Below, piece by piece: positions 1-8,858 of a stretch of 64,000 nucleotides of DNA. Every line of letters begins with the position of its first letter. Position 1 is the stretch's first letter. The DNA is from Sphingobacterium allocomposti (lineage in GTDB: Bacteria; Bacteroidota; Bacteroidia; Sphingobacteriales; Sphingobacteriaceae): NCBI RefSeq assembly GCF_008124885.1, contig NZ_VNHX01000003.1, positions 1-64,000 of the forward strand. Direction: 5' to 3'. The notes beneath the pieces were generated by a model. That model saw only the letters and a program-made list of their open reading frames with translations. It was not told the DNA's origin and did not search any database. Made by a program: the position numbers and the translations under genes.

Positions 1-41
1 TCCTCTTTGAAGCGTTCAAAATCAAATTCCTCTTTTTCCAT
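1..41 (-). CDS. N-terminus of a putative IS256-type transposase (partial)
   Basis: On the minus strand an ATG at 41 opens a frame of 13 codons (MEKEEFDFERFKE) that runs off the left edge. From memory, this start resembles the N-termini of IS256-family (mutator) transposases of Bacteroidota. With so few residues the family call is weak. The sequence just upstream of the ATG looks like an insertion-sequence end, which supports the reading. A different gene starting next to the array is possible. Confidence 0.35.
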   Translation of the reverse strand, partial: MEKEEFDFERFKE

Positions 42-94
42 TTGCTGTGTCTAATATAAAAATTCTTTATTTGACACAGTTTACTTTACACCCT
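1..94 (-). mobile_element. Probable end of an insertion sequence next to the CRISPR array
   Basis: Between the partial frame and the first repeat lies an A+T-rich stretch. Read on the minus strand it begins GAGGGTGTAAAG and carries CTGTGTC (73-79) and its inverted copy GACACAG (45-51) just before the ATG. A short gap between element tip and transposase start is usual for IS256-like elements. The outer tip is placed near 94 by inference. If so, the 16 bases from 95 to 110 would be the stump of an interrupted spacer or of the leader. Confidence 0.3.
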
Positions 95-110
95 CTCTTT
101 CTGCAGTCTT

Positions 111-1507
111 CTTTTAATCGCACCATACAGGAATTGAAATAATCTTTACAAATTTGACACAACCACATCCCCAATTCTTTTAATCGCACCATACAGGAAT
201 TGAAATTTCTGTAGTAGCTCTGTACGTGTAGTTGTTGATCCCCTTTTAATCGCACCATACAGGAATTGAAATTCTACTACCTGTCTAATTACATTAGATA
301 CCAATTCTTTTAATCGCACCATACAGGAATTGAAATCTACTTATAAGGGATATTTATAGCTAATTTCTATACACTTTTAATCGCACCATACAGGAATTGA
401 AATTTGGATAACATCCAAATACTAGGCGTTGAGCAGATCCTTTTAATCGCACCATACAGGAATTGAAATATAAGATAACCACGGGTAAAAATCTTAATAA
501 ACTACTTTTAATCGCACCATACAGGAATTGAAATTCGGAGGAAACTCACGGTTGTTAAAAGTGTGATCCGCTTTTAATCGCACCATACAGGAATTGAAAT
601 TCTCGTCTGATGTGGCTAGGTCGTCTATATTAAACTTTTAATCGCACCATACAGGAATTGAAATAGTTTTGCAGATACGTCAAAGAACGTGTTAAGCGCT
701 TTTAATCGCACCATACAGGAATTGAAATGTTTAGTCTGTTTCCTTTGCTCGGCTAATGCTTCCTCTTTTAATCGCACCATACAGGAATTGAAATTTGATA
801 GTGACCTCGGCAAGAAAGGTTATTACATCCTTTTAATCGCACCATACAGGAATTGAAATGCAGCTCTAGAAGCAGCCCCCAAAGCCCTATTGCTCTTTTA
901 ATCGCACCATACAGGAATTGAAATCAGGAAACCTCTTTTACTCCTTCAGGCAACTCCACTCTTTTAATCGCACCATACAGGAATTGAAATTGGCATAAGC
1001 AAGAACATTTTCACGCCCTAATCTATCTTTTAATCGCACCATACAGGAATTGAAATATTTTTATCGTCGATAATTTTTTGAGAACCATTTTCTTTTAATC
1101 GCACCATACAGGAATTGAAATACGTTCAGGATGAGATGGCGAAGATTAAGGCTGAGCTTTTAATCGCACCATACAGGAATTGAAATTGTTTCGGTTAAAA
1201 TACACCGATCGATACCGGCGTGCTTTTAATCGCACCATACAGGAATTGAAATATTTATAATAGTTGATCTTTTTTGTGGCGCCGGTGCTTTTAATCGCAC
1301 CATACAGGAATTGAAATCCGTAAAGTATTTCCGATGTTACGTTGTCACGGAGACTTTTAATCGCACCATACAGGAATTGAAATAGCATCTCGGCAACCTT
1401 TGTCCTGTTAAAATCTTTGCTTTTAATCGCACCATACAGGCATTGAAATATAAGTGGCGGGCACCGACAGTCGCGCGGACGAAGACTTTTAATCGCACCA
1501 TACAGGA
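111..1507 (+). CRISPR. CRISPR array, 22 repeats and 21 spacers
   Basis: A 30-base repeat starting CTTTTAATCGCACC and ending GGAATTGAAAT recurs 22 times, first at 111-140 and then at 177, 243, 307, 374, 440, 505 and onward. Spacers are 34-37 bases and all differ. The ATTGAAAT end matches the 8-base crRNA handle typical of type I-B and type III systems processed by Cas6, so transcription is expected on the plus strand. Repeat 21 (1420-1449) has an A-to-C change. The last copy (1486-1507) keeps only 22 bases. Both mark the right side as the old, leader-distal end. No cas gene is in the window. Confidence 0.97.
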
Positions 1508-1542
1508 GCCAATGAACAGCTCTAGCCAGCTGAGCTATTCCT
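1508..1542 (-). pseudogene. tRNA 5'-half-like fragment
   Basis: The minus strand reads TAGCTCAGCTGGCTAGAGC here, an excellent match to the U8/A9 plus D-arm of a bacterial tRNA. The bases on both sides do not form a proper acceptor stem or an anticodon arm, so this is a fragment rather than a working tRNA. It directly abuts the truncated last CRISPR repeat. It could be a recombination scar or the remains of an integration target. Chance similarity is unlikely over 19 bases but cannot be excluded. Confidence 0.4.
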
Positions 1543-1618
1543 TTCACATCCAAATAGATCAAATGCGTTTAAAAAACACCTAATTTTCACCCGTGCCCTA
1601 TTTACCCCGCTGAAGCCA

Positions 1619-4309
1619 CTAATTCCCTTTCTGTTCATCAAGTAAGCTTTCGAACGCATAGCTTCCTGAGCCTATCTGTTCCTGCTTTCCATCCGGCAGT
1701 ATAACAGTTGCTGTCGTATTAACCGGAATCTGTACGCGCAGCCGGAAACGGTTGCCCTCGATCTCCCAGGATGACCCCAGTAATCCATAGCTCGTCATCA
1801 GCTCTGCTTTTGCGTGGTTCAGCTTCCCTCCCGGCTGAGGCCTGATGATGATTTTCTTATAGCCGGGAGTTGCTCCGTCGGGCGAGATTCCGGCGACACT
1901 CCGGTACATCCAGTCACCGATTGCTCCATAAGCATAGTGGTTAAATGAATTCATAGTTGCTGTTTGGAAGCTGCCATCCGGCTTGATGCCATCCCATCGT
2001 TCCCATATGGTCGTCGCCCCCATTTTCACCGGATACAACCAAGAGGGGTAGCTCTCCTGCAGGAGAAGATCATAGGCGACGTCCGTATAGCCAAACCGAC
2101 TTAATACATGGCACAGATAGGGCGTGCCCAAAAAGCCTGTGGTCAGGTGGTTGCCATAGCTCCTGATGTTCTCGACGAGACGGCCGGCAGCCTGTTCCCG
2201 CAGGTGCTCCGGCAACATGTCAAAATTTAAAGCCAATACATAGGCCGTTTGCGTGCCCGACACGAGCCTTCCATTGGCGCTTAAATACTCTTTTACAAAA
2301 GCATCTTTAATGTCCTGCAACAAACGGGAATAGGCTTCGACGTCTTCCGTTTTGCCCAGTATTTTAGCGGTATTGATCAGTAGCTGGGTCGAATGGGCGT
2401 AAAAGGTCTGGGCAATCAGATATTTGTCTGTCACAGCTGCCCTGCCATCTGTGTCATCATCGGGACGATAAAACAGCCAGTCGCCGAAATGCCGCCCGCT
2501 ATTCCATAGGTTGTTTTTGGATATCCCGTTGATATAGTCGACCCATTTTTTCATACTTCCGTACTGCTCTTCGAGTATCCGTTTATCACCGTAGGCCATA
2601 TACATCTCCCACGGGACGATGGTCGATGCATCGGACCAACCGCTGGAACCGGCTTCCCAGTCGCCAATGACATTCGGGATCACATGAGGAATCTTACCAT
2701 CGGCCTGCTGCTCAGCCTTTAGGTCTTTTAGCCATTTGGTAAAAAATCGGGACACATCCATATTGTAAGCAGCAGTCCGGTAAAAAACCTGCGCATCACC
2801 CGTCCACCCTAACCTTTCGTCTCTTTGCGGGCAATCTGTTGGCACATCCAGGAAATTACCTTTCTGCCCCCAGAAAATATTATGCTGCAGCTGGTTTAGC
2901 ATCGGGTTGGACGTACTGAATGTTCCTGTTTGTCCCATTTCCGAATGGAGTACTATCGCCGTCAGGCCTGCCGTGTCCACGGGCCCTGGATACCCCTCGA
3001 GTTTTAGGTAACGGAACCCCTGAAAACTAAAATGTGGCTCAAAAACCTGCTCCGTTCCGTTTAGAATATACTTGTTTTGTGCCTTTGCGGTTCGTAGGTT
3101 TTCCGTATAGAAATTACCCGCTTTGTCCAAAACCTCGGCATGACTTAGCGTCACCGCCCTACCCGATGGCCCTTTCACCTTCATCCGTACCCAGCCTGTC
3201 AGGTTCTGACCGAAGTCGACAACCGTATCTCCGGCAGGGGTAATCATCAATTTCAGCGGTTTCAACCTTTCCTGCATGCGTACAGGAGGGCCTTCCATAG
3301 CCACCAGCTCCGACTTACCGTCAGGTAGGACAGCCACCGGCAGCCATGAAGCATCCTCTTGGTACCCGGTATTATCCCAACCCGTTTTTTCCAGTCTGGA
3401 ATCATAAGTCTCCCCATGATAAATATCGGAACATAAGATAGGGCCGTAGCTGCTTTTCCAGCTATCGTCTGTTTGGATGACGTCTTTGCTACCGTCGGCA
3501 TACGTCACCAGTAGCTGCATCAGCAGGGCACGGTTTTTCCCATAATAGCTCCGTTGATTTCCGAAGCCGATATGTCCCTTATACCAGCCATCGCCTAACG
3601 TCACGCCGATGACATTCTCGCCCATTTTCACCTGCTTACTGACGTCGTATACCTGGTATTGCAACCGTCCCTTATTGTAGCTGGTCCATCCCGGCGCAAA
3701 ATAATCGTCGCCGATGCGGCCGCCATTCAGCGCTGCTTCGTACAAACCTTTTGCCGTGATATACACAAAGGCTTGCTTCACTTTCTTGTTGATTTTAAAC
3801 TGTTTCCTTAATAGCGGGCTTCGCAGAGATGTGTCCTGCCCATGCACGGAAATCCATTGCGCCGTCCAATCTTCAGGCTTCAGTCCTATCTGAAACAGCT
3901 TCACAGTGCTCCACGGCGAGGTATTTCCGTGGTTGTCGGTTACCCGTACCTGCCAGTAGTAGCGCGTCGCAGACTTCAGCTCCGGACCGTCATACGGAAT
4001 ATGCACCGACTGATCGCTGTTCTGTTTATCTTTCCAGATCAGATCTTTTCCGGAGGCCAGCCTTTTCCCGTCTAAAGCGACGCGGATTTCGTAGGATGCC
4101 TGCACCGTGTTTTTGATGTTACTGTTCAGCTTCCAGCTAAATCGGGGCCGCGCAGTCTCCAGACTCAGCGGATCATCCTGATATTCCGTCCGGAGATCGT
4201 ATAGGCTTATTTTTTGTGCAAAACCCGGCGTGTAAAAGATAGCGAGCAATGCGATCAACGCGCATATGCTCCACGGTTTAACTGGTTGGTTAGATGATCT
4301 TTGTGTCAT
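1619..4309 (-). CDS. Secreted alpha-L-rhamnosidase, GH78
   Basis: An 896-residue glycoside hydrolase that should release terminal alpha-L-rhamnose from plant glycans such as rhamnogalacturonan or flavonoid glycosides. It has a signal peptide (about 1-31, ending GFAQ), N-terminal beta-sandwich domains, then an (alpha/alpha)6 catalytic domain. DCPQRDERLGWTGD (about residue 486) holds the acidic catalytic cluster, and WERWDG (about 766) the likely base. The ATG at 4309 is chosen because a longer in-frame start would put 23 unrelated residues before the signal peptide. The gene stands alone, divergent from the methyltransferase. The family is clear; the exact substrate is not. Confidence 0.95.
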   Translation of the reverse strand: MTQRSSNQPVKPWSICALIALLAIFYTPGFAQKISLYDLRTEYQDDPLSLETARPRFSWKLNSNIKNTVQASYEIRVALDGKRLASGKDLIWKDKQNSDQSVHIPYDGPELKSATRYYWQVRVTDNHGNTSPWSTVKLFQIGLKPEDWTAQWISVHGQDTSLRSPLLRKQFKINKKVKQAFVYITAKGLYEAALNGGRIGDDYFAPGWTSYNKGRLQYQVYDVSKQVKMGENVIGVTLGDGWYKGHIGFGNQRSYYGKNRALLMQLLVTYADGSKDVIQTDDSWKSSYGPILCSDIYHGETYDSRLEKTGWDNTGYQEDASWLPVAVLPDGKSELVAMEGPPVRMQERLKPLKLMITPAGDTVVDFGQNLTGWVRMKVKGPSGRAVTLSHAEVLDKAGNFYTENLRTAKAQNKYILNGTEQVFEPHFSFQGFRYLKLEGYPGPVDTAGLTAIVLHSEMGQTGTFSTSNPMLNQLQHNIFWGQKGNFLDVPTDCPQRDERLGWTGDAQVFYRTAAYNMDVSRFFTKWLKDLKAEQQADGKIPHVIPNVIGDWEAGSSGWSDASTIVPWEMYMAYGDKRILEEQYGSMKKWVDYINGISKNNLWNSGRHFGDWLFYRPDDDTDGRAAVTDKYLIAQTFYAHSTQLLINTAKILGKTEDVEAYSRLLQDIKDAFVKEYLSANGRLVSGTQTAYVLALNFDMLPEHLREQAAGRLVENIRSYGNHLTTGFLGTPYLCHVLSRFGYTDVAYDLLLQESYPSWLYPVKMGATTIWERWDGIKPDGSFQTATMNSFNHYAYGAIGDWMYRSVAGISPDGATPGYKKIIIRPQPGGKLNHAKAELMTSYGLLGSSWEIEGNRFRLRVQIPVNTTATVILPDGKQEQIGSGSYAFESLLDEQKGN

Positions 4310-4313
4310 ATTC

Positions 4314-4346
4314 CAAATATATTTAGAATTTAACAAAAAACTCAAA
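4314..4346 (-). promoter_or_regulatory. Bacteroidota-type promoter of the rhamnosidase gene
   Basis: On the minus strand TTTG (4346-4343) is followed by exactly 21 bases and TATATTTG (4321-4314), a full match to the Bacteroidota -33/-7 consensus. Only four bases separate the -7 box from the ATG at 4309, so the transcript would start at or next to the start codon. That implies a leaderless or near-leaderless mRNA. No experimental start site is available. Confidence 0.55.
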
Positions 4347-4457
4347 ATATGTTTGGCGCACAGGCTCGTGCACTGCACGACATAATTATTTATTTTTACT
4401 TTTAGCTGCCTTTACATAACTTAGAATCTAAAAGCGGCCAATTAACTCATACTTACG

Positions 4458-5264
4458 ATGGAACCTGATGACAATTATATAGAAGTAAACCGGAACTCCT
4501 GGAACAGTCGTGTCGATACGCATTTGAAGTCTGACTTCTATAACCTTAATGGATTTCTTAAGGGAGAAACGTCTTTAAATCCAATCGAATTGGCTTTCTT
4601 AGGAGACATCAAAGGAAAGAGTATCTTACACCTGCAATGTCATTTCGGACAGGATTCCATTTCGCTGAGCCGGCTTGGAGCTGCCGTGACTGGCGTGGAC
4701 TTCTCCGACAAAGCCATTGAACAGGCCAAAGCACTGGCTGAGGAAACCAACTCAGACGCAGAATTTATTTGCTGCGATGTCTACAGCCTTGATCAGCATC
4801 TTGACAGAAAGTTTGACATCGTCTTTACGAGTTACGGCACTATTGGCTGGCTGCCTGATTTAGAGAGGTGGGGAAAGTTGATCGCCTCTTTTCTTAAGCC
4901 AGGCGGCAGGTTTGTTTTCGCAGAATTCCACCCCGTCGTGTGGATGTTCGATGAAGACTTCGCCGGCATCGGATACAATTATTTTAAGGACGAACCGATC
5001 TTTGAAACGGAGCAGGGAACTTATGCAGATAAGAATGCAGACGTTTCGCTATCGCATATAAGCTGGAACCACAGCATGAGCGAGGTTATAAACAGCCTAC
5101 TCAACAACTCCATGCAACTCCTCCATTTTCAGGAGTACGATTATTCGCCATACAACTGTTTTAATCATATGGTCGAGTTTGAACCGAAAAAATATCGGAT
5201 AAAACATTTAGACAACAATATTCCGATGGTATATGCTATAGTGGCGGAAAAGGTTACAAGATAA
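4458..5264 (+). CDS. Class I SAM-dependent methyltransferase
   Basis: A 268-residue soluble methyltransferase of the Rossmann-like class I fold. Motif I is ILHLQCHFGQD (about residues 55-65), followed by VTGVDFS, whose Asp should bind the SAM ribose. An FDIVFTSYG stretch corresponds to motif IV. The substrate cannot be told from sequence; relatives are generic small-molecule methyltransferases. It is transcribed away from the rhamnosidase and stands alone, with about 250 bases to the next gene. Confidence 0.85.
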   Translation: MEPDDNYIEVNRNSWNSRVDTHLKSDFYNLNGFLKGETSLNPIELAFLGDIKGKSILHLQCHFGQDSISLSRLGAAVTGVDFSDKAIEQAKALAEETNSDAEFICCDVYSLDQHLDRKFDIVFTSYGTIGWLPDLERWGKLIASFLKPGGRFVFAEFHPVVWMFDEDFAGIGYNYFKDEPIFETEQGTYADKNADVSLSHISWNHSMSEVINSLLNNSMQLLHFQEYDYSPYNCFNHMVEFEPKKYRIKHLDNNIPMVYAIVAEKVTR

Positions 5265-5340
5265 CATCCGTTACACACATGAGGATGTTTTCCAGCGTTT
5301 TCAAAGGTCATGGCAAGGTGTAATTTTTCAGAGGGATGAG

Positions 5341-5382
5341 GAAAAGATTGCTTCGTGGCCATACCACCTCCTCGCAATGAAC
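5341..5382. repeat. Degenerate intergenic mosaic repeat
   Basis: The stretch contains ATTGCTTCGTGG and CTCCTCGCAATGA, a weak inverted arrangement of ATTGCTTCG and CTCGCAAT. It resembles short dispersed intergenic repeats common in Bacteroidota, and a similar piece occurs at 14095-14125. The rest of 5265-5510 shows no gene. Confidence 0.35.
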
Positions 5383-5510
5383 GGAGTTCGCTGAGTTCAA
5401 CCAATACCGGAACGAAAAAAAGTATGACAGACCGCTACTTATGCACCTGTTATTTACTAAATTAGCAGATAAAGCTCCAGATACTGCTTATAAACTTAAT
5501 CAACATACGC

Positions 5511-6785
5511 ATGAACGAAAAAATTCGCAGGGTCTTCGTTGTCTTCATCGCATTCCATTGTGGACTGATACATCTGCATGCACAGGATCGCGAGACAGCA
5601 CGCCTGGACTCCTTACTTCAGTCTTTTATTGACAACAACAAAACCAGCGTTCTTACGGCCTATATCGCCAAAGGCGGCGATGTACTATATCACAAAGCGT
5701 TCGGGTATAAGGATCCCGAAAACAAGATACCGGCCCATGTTGACGACTACTATGTGCTGTTTTCACAAACAAAGGCTGTAACCACCGTGGCTTTCATGAC
5801 CTTGGTCGACAAAGGATTGGTAGCAATAGACGATCCGGTCGCCAAATATTTTCCCGGCATACCGGATCAGGTAATCACAAAAGTGAACGACGATGGCACG
5901 TACGAAACGAGGCCTGTAAAGCAGCCGATGACCTTCGTGCACCTCATGGCGCATTCTTCGGGCCTCGGCGCGGGCCAGGTCGGTGCACTGCGCCGCAAGG
6001 AACGGTCCCCGCAGGGCACACCACCACAAACGGCCAATACGGGCTCCGGTGGCAAAGTTGCCGGTCAGCGGACAATGGGGGTCGAGGGAAGTACGCGCTA
6101 CCTGAAAGATGAAATGGAAGCTCTGGCGAAATACCCATTGGGGTTTGATCCCGGCACCGACTACAATTACCACATCAGCACGAATATGCTGGCTTACCTG
6201 ATCGAACGTATATCGGGCAAACCACTACGCGAATATGTTAAGGAGACAATTTTGACACCCCTGGGCATGGATGATACCGATTGGTATTATACAGCGGACA
6301 AACTCGAAAGGTTCGTGAAGCCTTACAATTATGTAAATGGCAAACTGGAGAAGGCAACCACGATGTACGCCGAGGGAACCATAAGCGCCGAACAGACATA
6401 TTGTGAAGGCGCCATCGGCCTCAACGGACCTATAGCAGACTACGCAAAATTCTGTCAGATGTTGCTCAATAAGGGGGAATACAATGGTGTTCGGATATTA
6501 AAGCCGGAGACAGTCGAGGCCATGACAGCCATAAACCGCTTGCCTGAAGTAAATGCGGGTGGCAAAGGCTTCCAATTCGGACTCGGGTTTGAGCTCCATA
6601 ATGAAGAGCGAAAGCCCGTACCTGCCGTTTCCAACAGCGCATTTTCATGGGGCGGCATGATGGGCACGGCTTATATTATTGATCCGGAAAATGATCTTAT
6701 AGCATTGTTTTACCTCAACATGCTTAAAAAAGAAGAGCTCTATCCCCTGTTTCTGAAGGCAGCCTATGAGCTGATCGATGAGTAA
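5511..6785 (+). CDS. Secreted serine hydrolase, beta-lactamase/CubicO family
   Basis: A 424-residue penicillin-binding-protein-like serine hydrolase (class C beta-lactamase fold; esterase or D-aminopeptidase relatives). A signal peptide ends around HLHAQ (residue 25). The nucleophile motif SxxK is SQTK (about residue 85), the YxN-type Tyr motif is DYNYH (about 217), and SWGGMMG near the C-terminus corresponds to the HxG/KTG strand. Such proteins are usually periplasmic esterases or peptidases, not resistance enzymes. The stop overlaps the region just before the DinB-fold gene, so the two may be co-transcribed. Confidence 0.85.
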   Translation: MNEKIRRVFVVFIAFHCGLIHLHAQDRETARLDSLLQSFIDNNKTSVLTAYIAKGGDVLYHKAFGYKDPENKIPAHVDDYYVLFSQTKAVTTVAFMTLVDKGLVAIDDPVAKYFPGIPDQVITKVNDDGTYETRPVKQPMTFVHLMAHSSGLGAGQVGALRRKERSPQGTPPQTANTGSGGKVAGQRTMGVEGSTRYLKDEMEALAKYPLGFDPGTDYNYHISTNMLAYLIERISGKPLREYVKETILTPLGMDDTDWYYTADKLERFVKPYNYVNGKLEKATTMYAEGTISAEQTYCEGAIGLNGPIADYAKFCQMLLNKGEYNGVRILKPETVEAMTAINRLPEVNAGGKGFQFGLGFELHNEERKPVPAVSNSAFSWGGMMGTAYIIDPENDLIALFYLNMLKKEELYPLFLKAAYELIDE

Positions 6786-6834
6786 GGCTATCACCGGCCG
6801 CGGATTTAAAACAATAATCGGCATTTTTGCAGAC

Positions 6835-7392
6835 ATGGAAAACAACATAGACACACGTAGATATCCCATCGGAAAATTCCAGAAACCGGAAATCATAACC
6901 ACCCAGACGATTGCGCGGTGGATAGATAGCATCGAGAGCTTTCCGGCGAGGCTGAATAAAGAGGTAAATGGGCTAACGGACAGGGAACTCGCAAAACGGT
7001 ACAGACCGGAGGGGTGGACAATAAGGCAGCTGGTGCATCATTGTGCGGACAGCCATATGAATAGTTTCATCCGGTTCAAACTGACGTTAACAGAAGAAAC
7101 GCCGACCATAAAACCCTATCTAGAAGACCTTTGGACCGAGCTTCCCGATGCCAGCCATTTACCAATAGATAGTTCGCTCGATGTACTAAAGGGCCTGCAC
7201 CGCCGATGGACAGCTTTATTGAAATCCCTCACGGAAGAAGACCTTAAACGGCAATTCATACATCCTGAAACCAACGAAAGAATTTCGCTGGAAACAAACA
7301 TCGGTATATATGCGTGGCATGGCGACCACCATCTGGCCCATATCGTACATGCGAAAAGATCAGAAGAATTGGGCAGTGATATCGCCACCTGA
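6835..7392 (+). CDS. YfiT/BstA-type DinB-fold metal-dependent protein
   Basis: A 185-residue DinB/YfiT four-helix protein, a family that includes thiol transferases (BstA) and metal-dependent hydrolases. Metal-binding His residues are seen in LVHHCADSH (about residue 65) and AWHGDHHLAH (about 165). The opening DTRRYPIGKF and GWTIRQLVHH are typical. The ATG at 6835 is preferred over an upstream frame start that overlaps the previous gene and adds 19 unrelated residues. It lies 49 bases after the serine hydrolase. Function in this host is unknown; thiol or electrophile detoxification is plausible. Confidence 0.85.
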   Translation: MENNIDTRRYPIGKFQKPEIITTQTIARWIDSIESFPARLNKEVNGLTDRELAKRYRPEGWTIRQLVHHCADSHMNSFIRFKLTLTEETPTIKPYLEDLWTELPDASHLPIDSSLDVLKGLHRRWTALLKSLTEEDLKRQFIHPETNERISLETNIGIYAWHGDHHLAHIVHAKRSEELGSDIAT

Positions 7393-7491
7393 TGGTGGAG
7401 CGGTTTTTAGCTCCTGGACGGTTTGCGGAAGCACCCGTACTACGGGGCTGGCTGGAGCGACAAGCGCAAGCGGCACACCCCGTGGGCTCCT

Positions 7492-7842
7492 TTATAAATG
7501 CATCAGGATGTTGATCAGCTTCCCAAACGGATCCCTGACATAAAAGCGGCGTACACCCCACGGCTCATCCGCCGGCCCGTATTCGATGCTGTATCCGTAT
7601 TCCTTCATTCGGGCATGCGCGGTGTCGAGATCGTCGACCTCAATGGACAAGTCGGGAACATCGGTTCCAGACCCTCCTTCCGTAGCAAACGCGATCTGTA
7701 CGCGCATGTGCCCGGAACTGCCGTAGCTCGCTATCCAACCATGATCCATCAGGACGTCCAGACCTAGTACCTCGCCGTAAAACCGCTTGGCGGCATCGAT
7801 CTGCGGGGTACTTACATTGGCGACTATCCGTTTGACTTTCAT
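7492..7842 (-). CDS. VOC-family (glyoxalase/bleomycin-resistance fold) protein
   Basis: A 116-residue single-domain vicinal-oxygen-chelate protein. It opens MKVKRIVANVSTPQ and continues RFYGEVLGL, a classic VOC first module. FYVRDPFGKLINIL near the end is the second metal-binding strand with the typical DPFG turn. Members bind or modify small ligands, including glyoxalases, dioxygenases and antibiotic-binding proteins. The ligand is not evident. The ATG at 7842 gives a normal start; a longer version adds eight residues. It converges on the YfiT-like gene. Confidence 0.8.
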   Translation of the reverse strand: MKVKRIVANVSTPQIDAAKRFYGEVLGLDVLMDHGWIASYGSSGHMRVQIAFATEGGSGTDVPDLSIEVDDLDTAHARMKEYGYSIEYGPADEPWGVRRFYVRDPFGKLINILMHL

Positions 7843-7973
7843 AAGGCTTCGTCCATTGATTATCACGTTACATTTACCCTAGATCAAAGGCCTGACGTCG
7901 GCTTTACTTCAGCCATCAGTACTTTGCATCCAATTTATCAAACTTACATAAATTGCCTTTGAGGTGCAATATT

Positions 7974-8010
7974 ATTTCCGAAAGCAGCGACGCTTTCTGC
8001 TTTCGGAAAT
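7974..8010 (-). terminator. Hairpin downstream of the nitroreductase gene
   Basis: A perfect 14-base stem (ATTTCCGAAAGCAG at 7974-7987 and its complement at 7997-8010) closes a 9-base loop. It sits 56 bases past the nitroreductase stop and could end that transcript. No T-run follows, so it may instead be a dispersed palindrome. The rest of 7843-8065 shows no gene. Confidence 0.4.
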
Positions 8011-8065
8011 GGAGCGCGGTGCCCACTTCGGCGGTTACATAGCCAAGATGGCGGTTGCCGATGTG

Positions 8066-8764
8066 CTATTTAGGCGTAATGATGCCTTCTAAGGATTCCG
8101 TCATAGGATCAACATCGGGATTAGCATCGTTGATCGTCACTTCAGTGACAAATCTTTCTTTCGGCGTCCGGTATTTAGGCATCTTTACCAACCAATCGTT
8201 GGCTTCGTCTCTATAGCCCAACGGGAGAATTACTGCACTCGTATACCCAGTTCCCTCAAGGTTTAGAAGCTTGTCGAGCTTATCTTCTAAAAAGCCCTCC
8301 ATTGGTGTTGCATCAACCTTCTGTTCTGCCGCGGCGGCCATAGCAATCCCCAACGAGATGTATGCCTGTTTAGCCGCATGGTGCGCCTGATACTCCCTGC
8401 CGTAATTTTCAAACCTATCCATAATCGTTTGCTTATACGTATCCATGGTGCTGTGCGGAAGATTTCTTTCGTCCATCATTTCATTAAATACAGCCGTTAC
8501 CCTGTCGTTCGTATATCCATCCCACGATGCCCATATCAACAGGTGCGAGCAATCAACAATCTGGCTTTGGTTGTAAGCCACCCCTTTAATCTTTTCCAAT
8601 AAGACCTTGTCTGTCACTACAATTATTTTATAAGGTTGCAGACCTGATGAAGACGGTGCCAGCCGTGCTGCCTCCAGTATATAGTCCACCTTTTCTTGGG
8701 GAACACTATTCCCATTCATCTTTTTTGTCGCATAACGCCACTGCAAATCTTTTAATATTGTCAT
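8066..8764 (-). CDS. Nitroreductase-family NAD(P)H oxidoreductase
   Basis: A 232-residue FMN-dependent nitroreductase. LQWRYATKKM at the start and APSSSGLQPYKIIVV (about residue 38) are the FMN-binding signatures of the NfsB-like group, and VILPLGYRDE follows near residue 180. It should reduce quinones or nitro compounds in the cytoplasm using NAD(P)H. The ATG at 8764 gives the standard N-terminus; the longer frame adds 29 non-homologous residues. It is divergent from an HxlR regulator, a common pairing in which the regulator senses electrophiles or quinones and controls the reductase. Confidence 0.92.
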   Translation of the reverse strand: MTILKDLQWRYATKKMNGNSVPQEKVDYILEAARLAPSSSGLQPYKIIVVTDKVLLEKIKGVAYNQSQIVDCSHLLIWASWDGYTNDRVTAVFNEMMDERNLPHSTMDTYKQTIMDRFENYGREYQAHHAAKQAYISLGIAMAAAAEQKVDATPMEGFLEDKLDKLLNLEGTGYTSAVILPLGYRDEANDWLVKMPKYRTPKERFVTEVTINDANPDVDPMTESLEGIITPK

Positions 8765-8777
8765 AACTACTTTTTTA

Positions 8778-8819
8778 TTTGTAAAGTTAAAAGCGATCGG
8801 TATACTTTTGTCACAAAGT
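8778..8819 (+). promoter_or_regulatory. Promoter and possible HxlR operator in the divergent intergene
   Basis: TTTG (8778-8781), 21 bases and TACTTTTG (8803-8810) give a perfect Bacteroidota promoter for the HxlR gene. The interrupted palindrome ACTTT-N6-AAAGT (8804-8819) overlaps the -7 box and the expected start site. That is where an autorepressor would bind, so the site is proposed as the HxlR operator, also within reach of the nitroreductase promoter. Confidence 0.55.
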
Positions 8820-8858
8820 GTCGAAAAATATAGTAACATTAGGGTAACCAACTTTCAT

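Noticed and set aside
67..1562. Frames with repeated FNSCMVRLK or QFLYGAIKS peptides inside the array
   Set aside because: They are translations of CRISPR repeats and spacers, not genes.
1508..1618. A complete tRNA gene after the CRISPR array
   Set aside because: Only the D-arm half matches; the anticodon arm, T-arm and acceptor pairing are missing.
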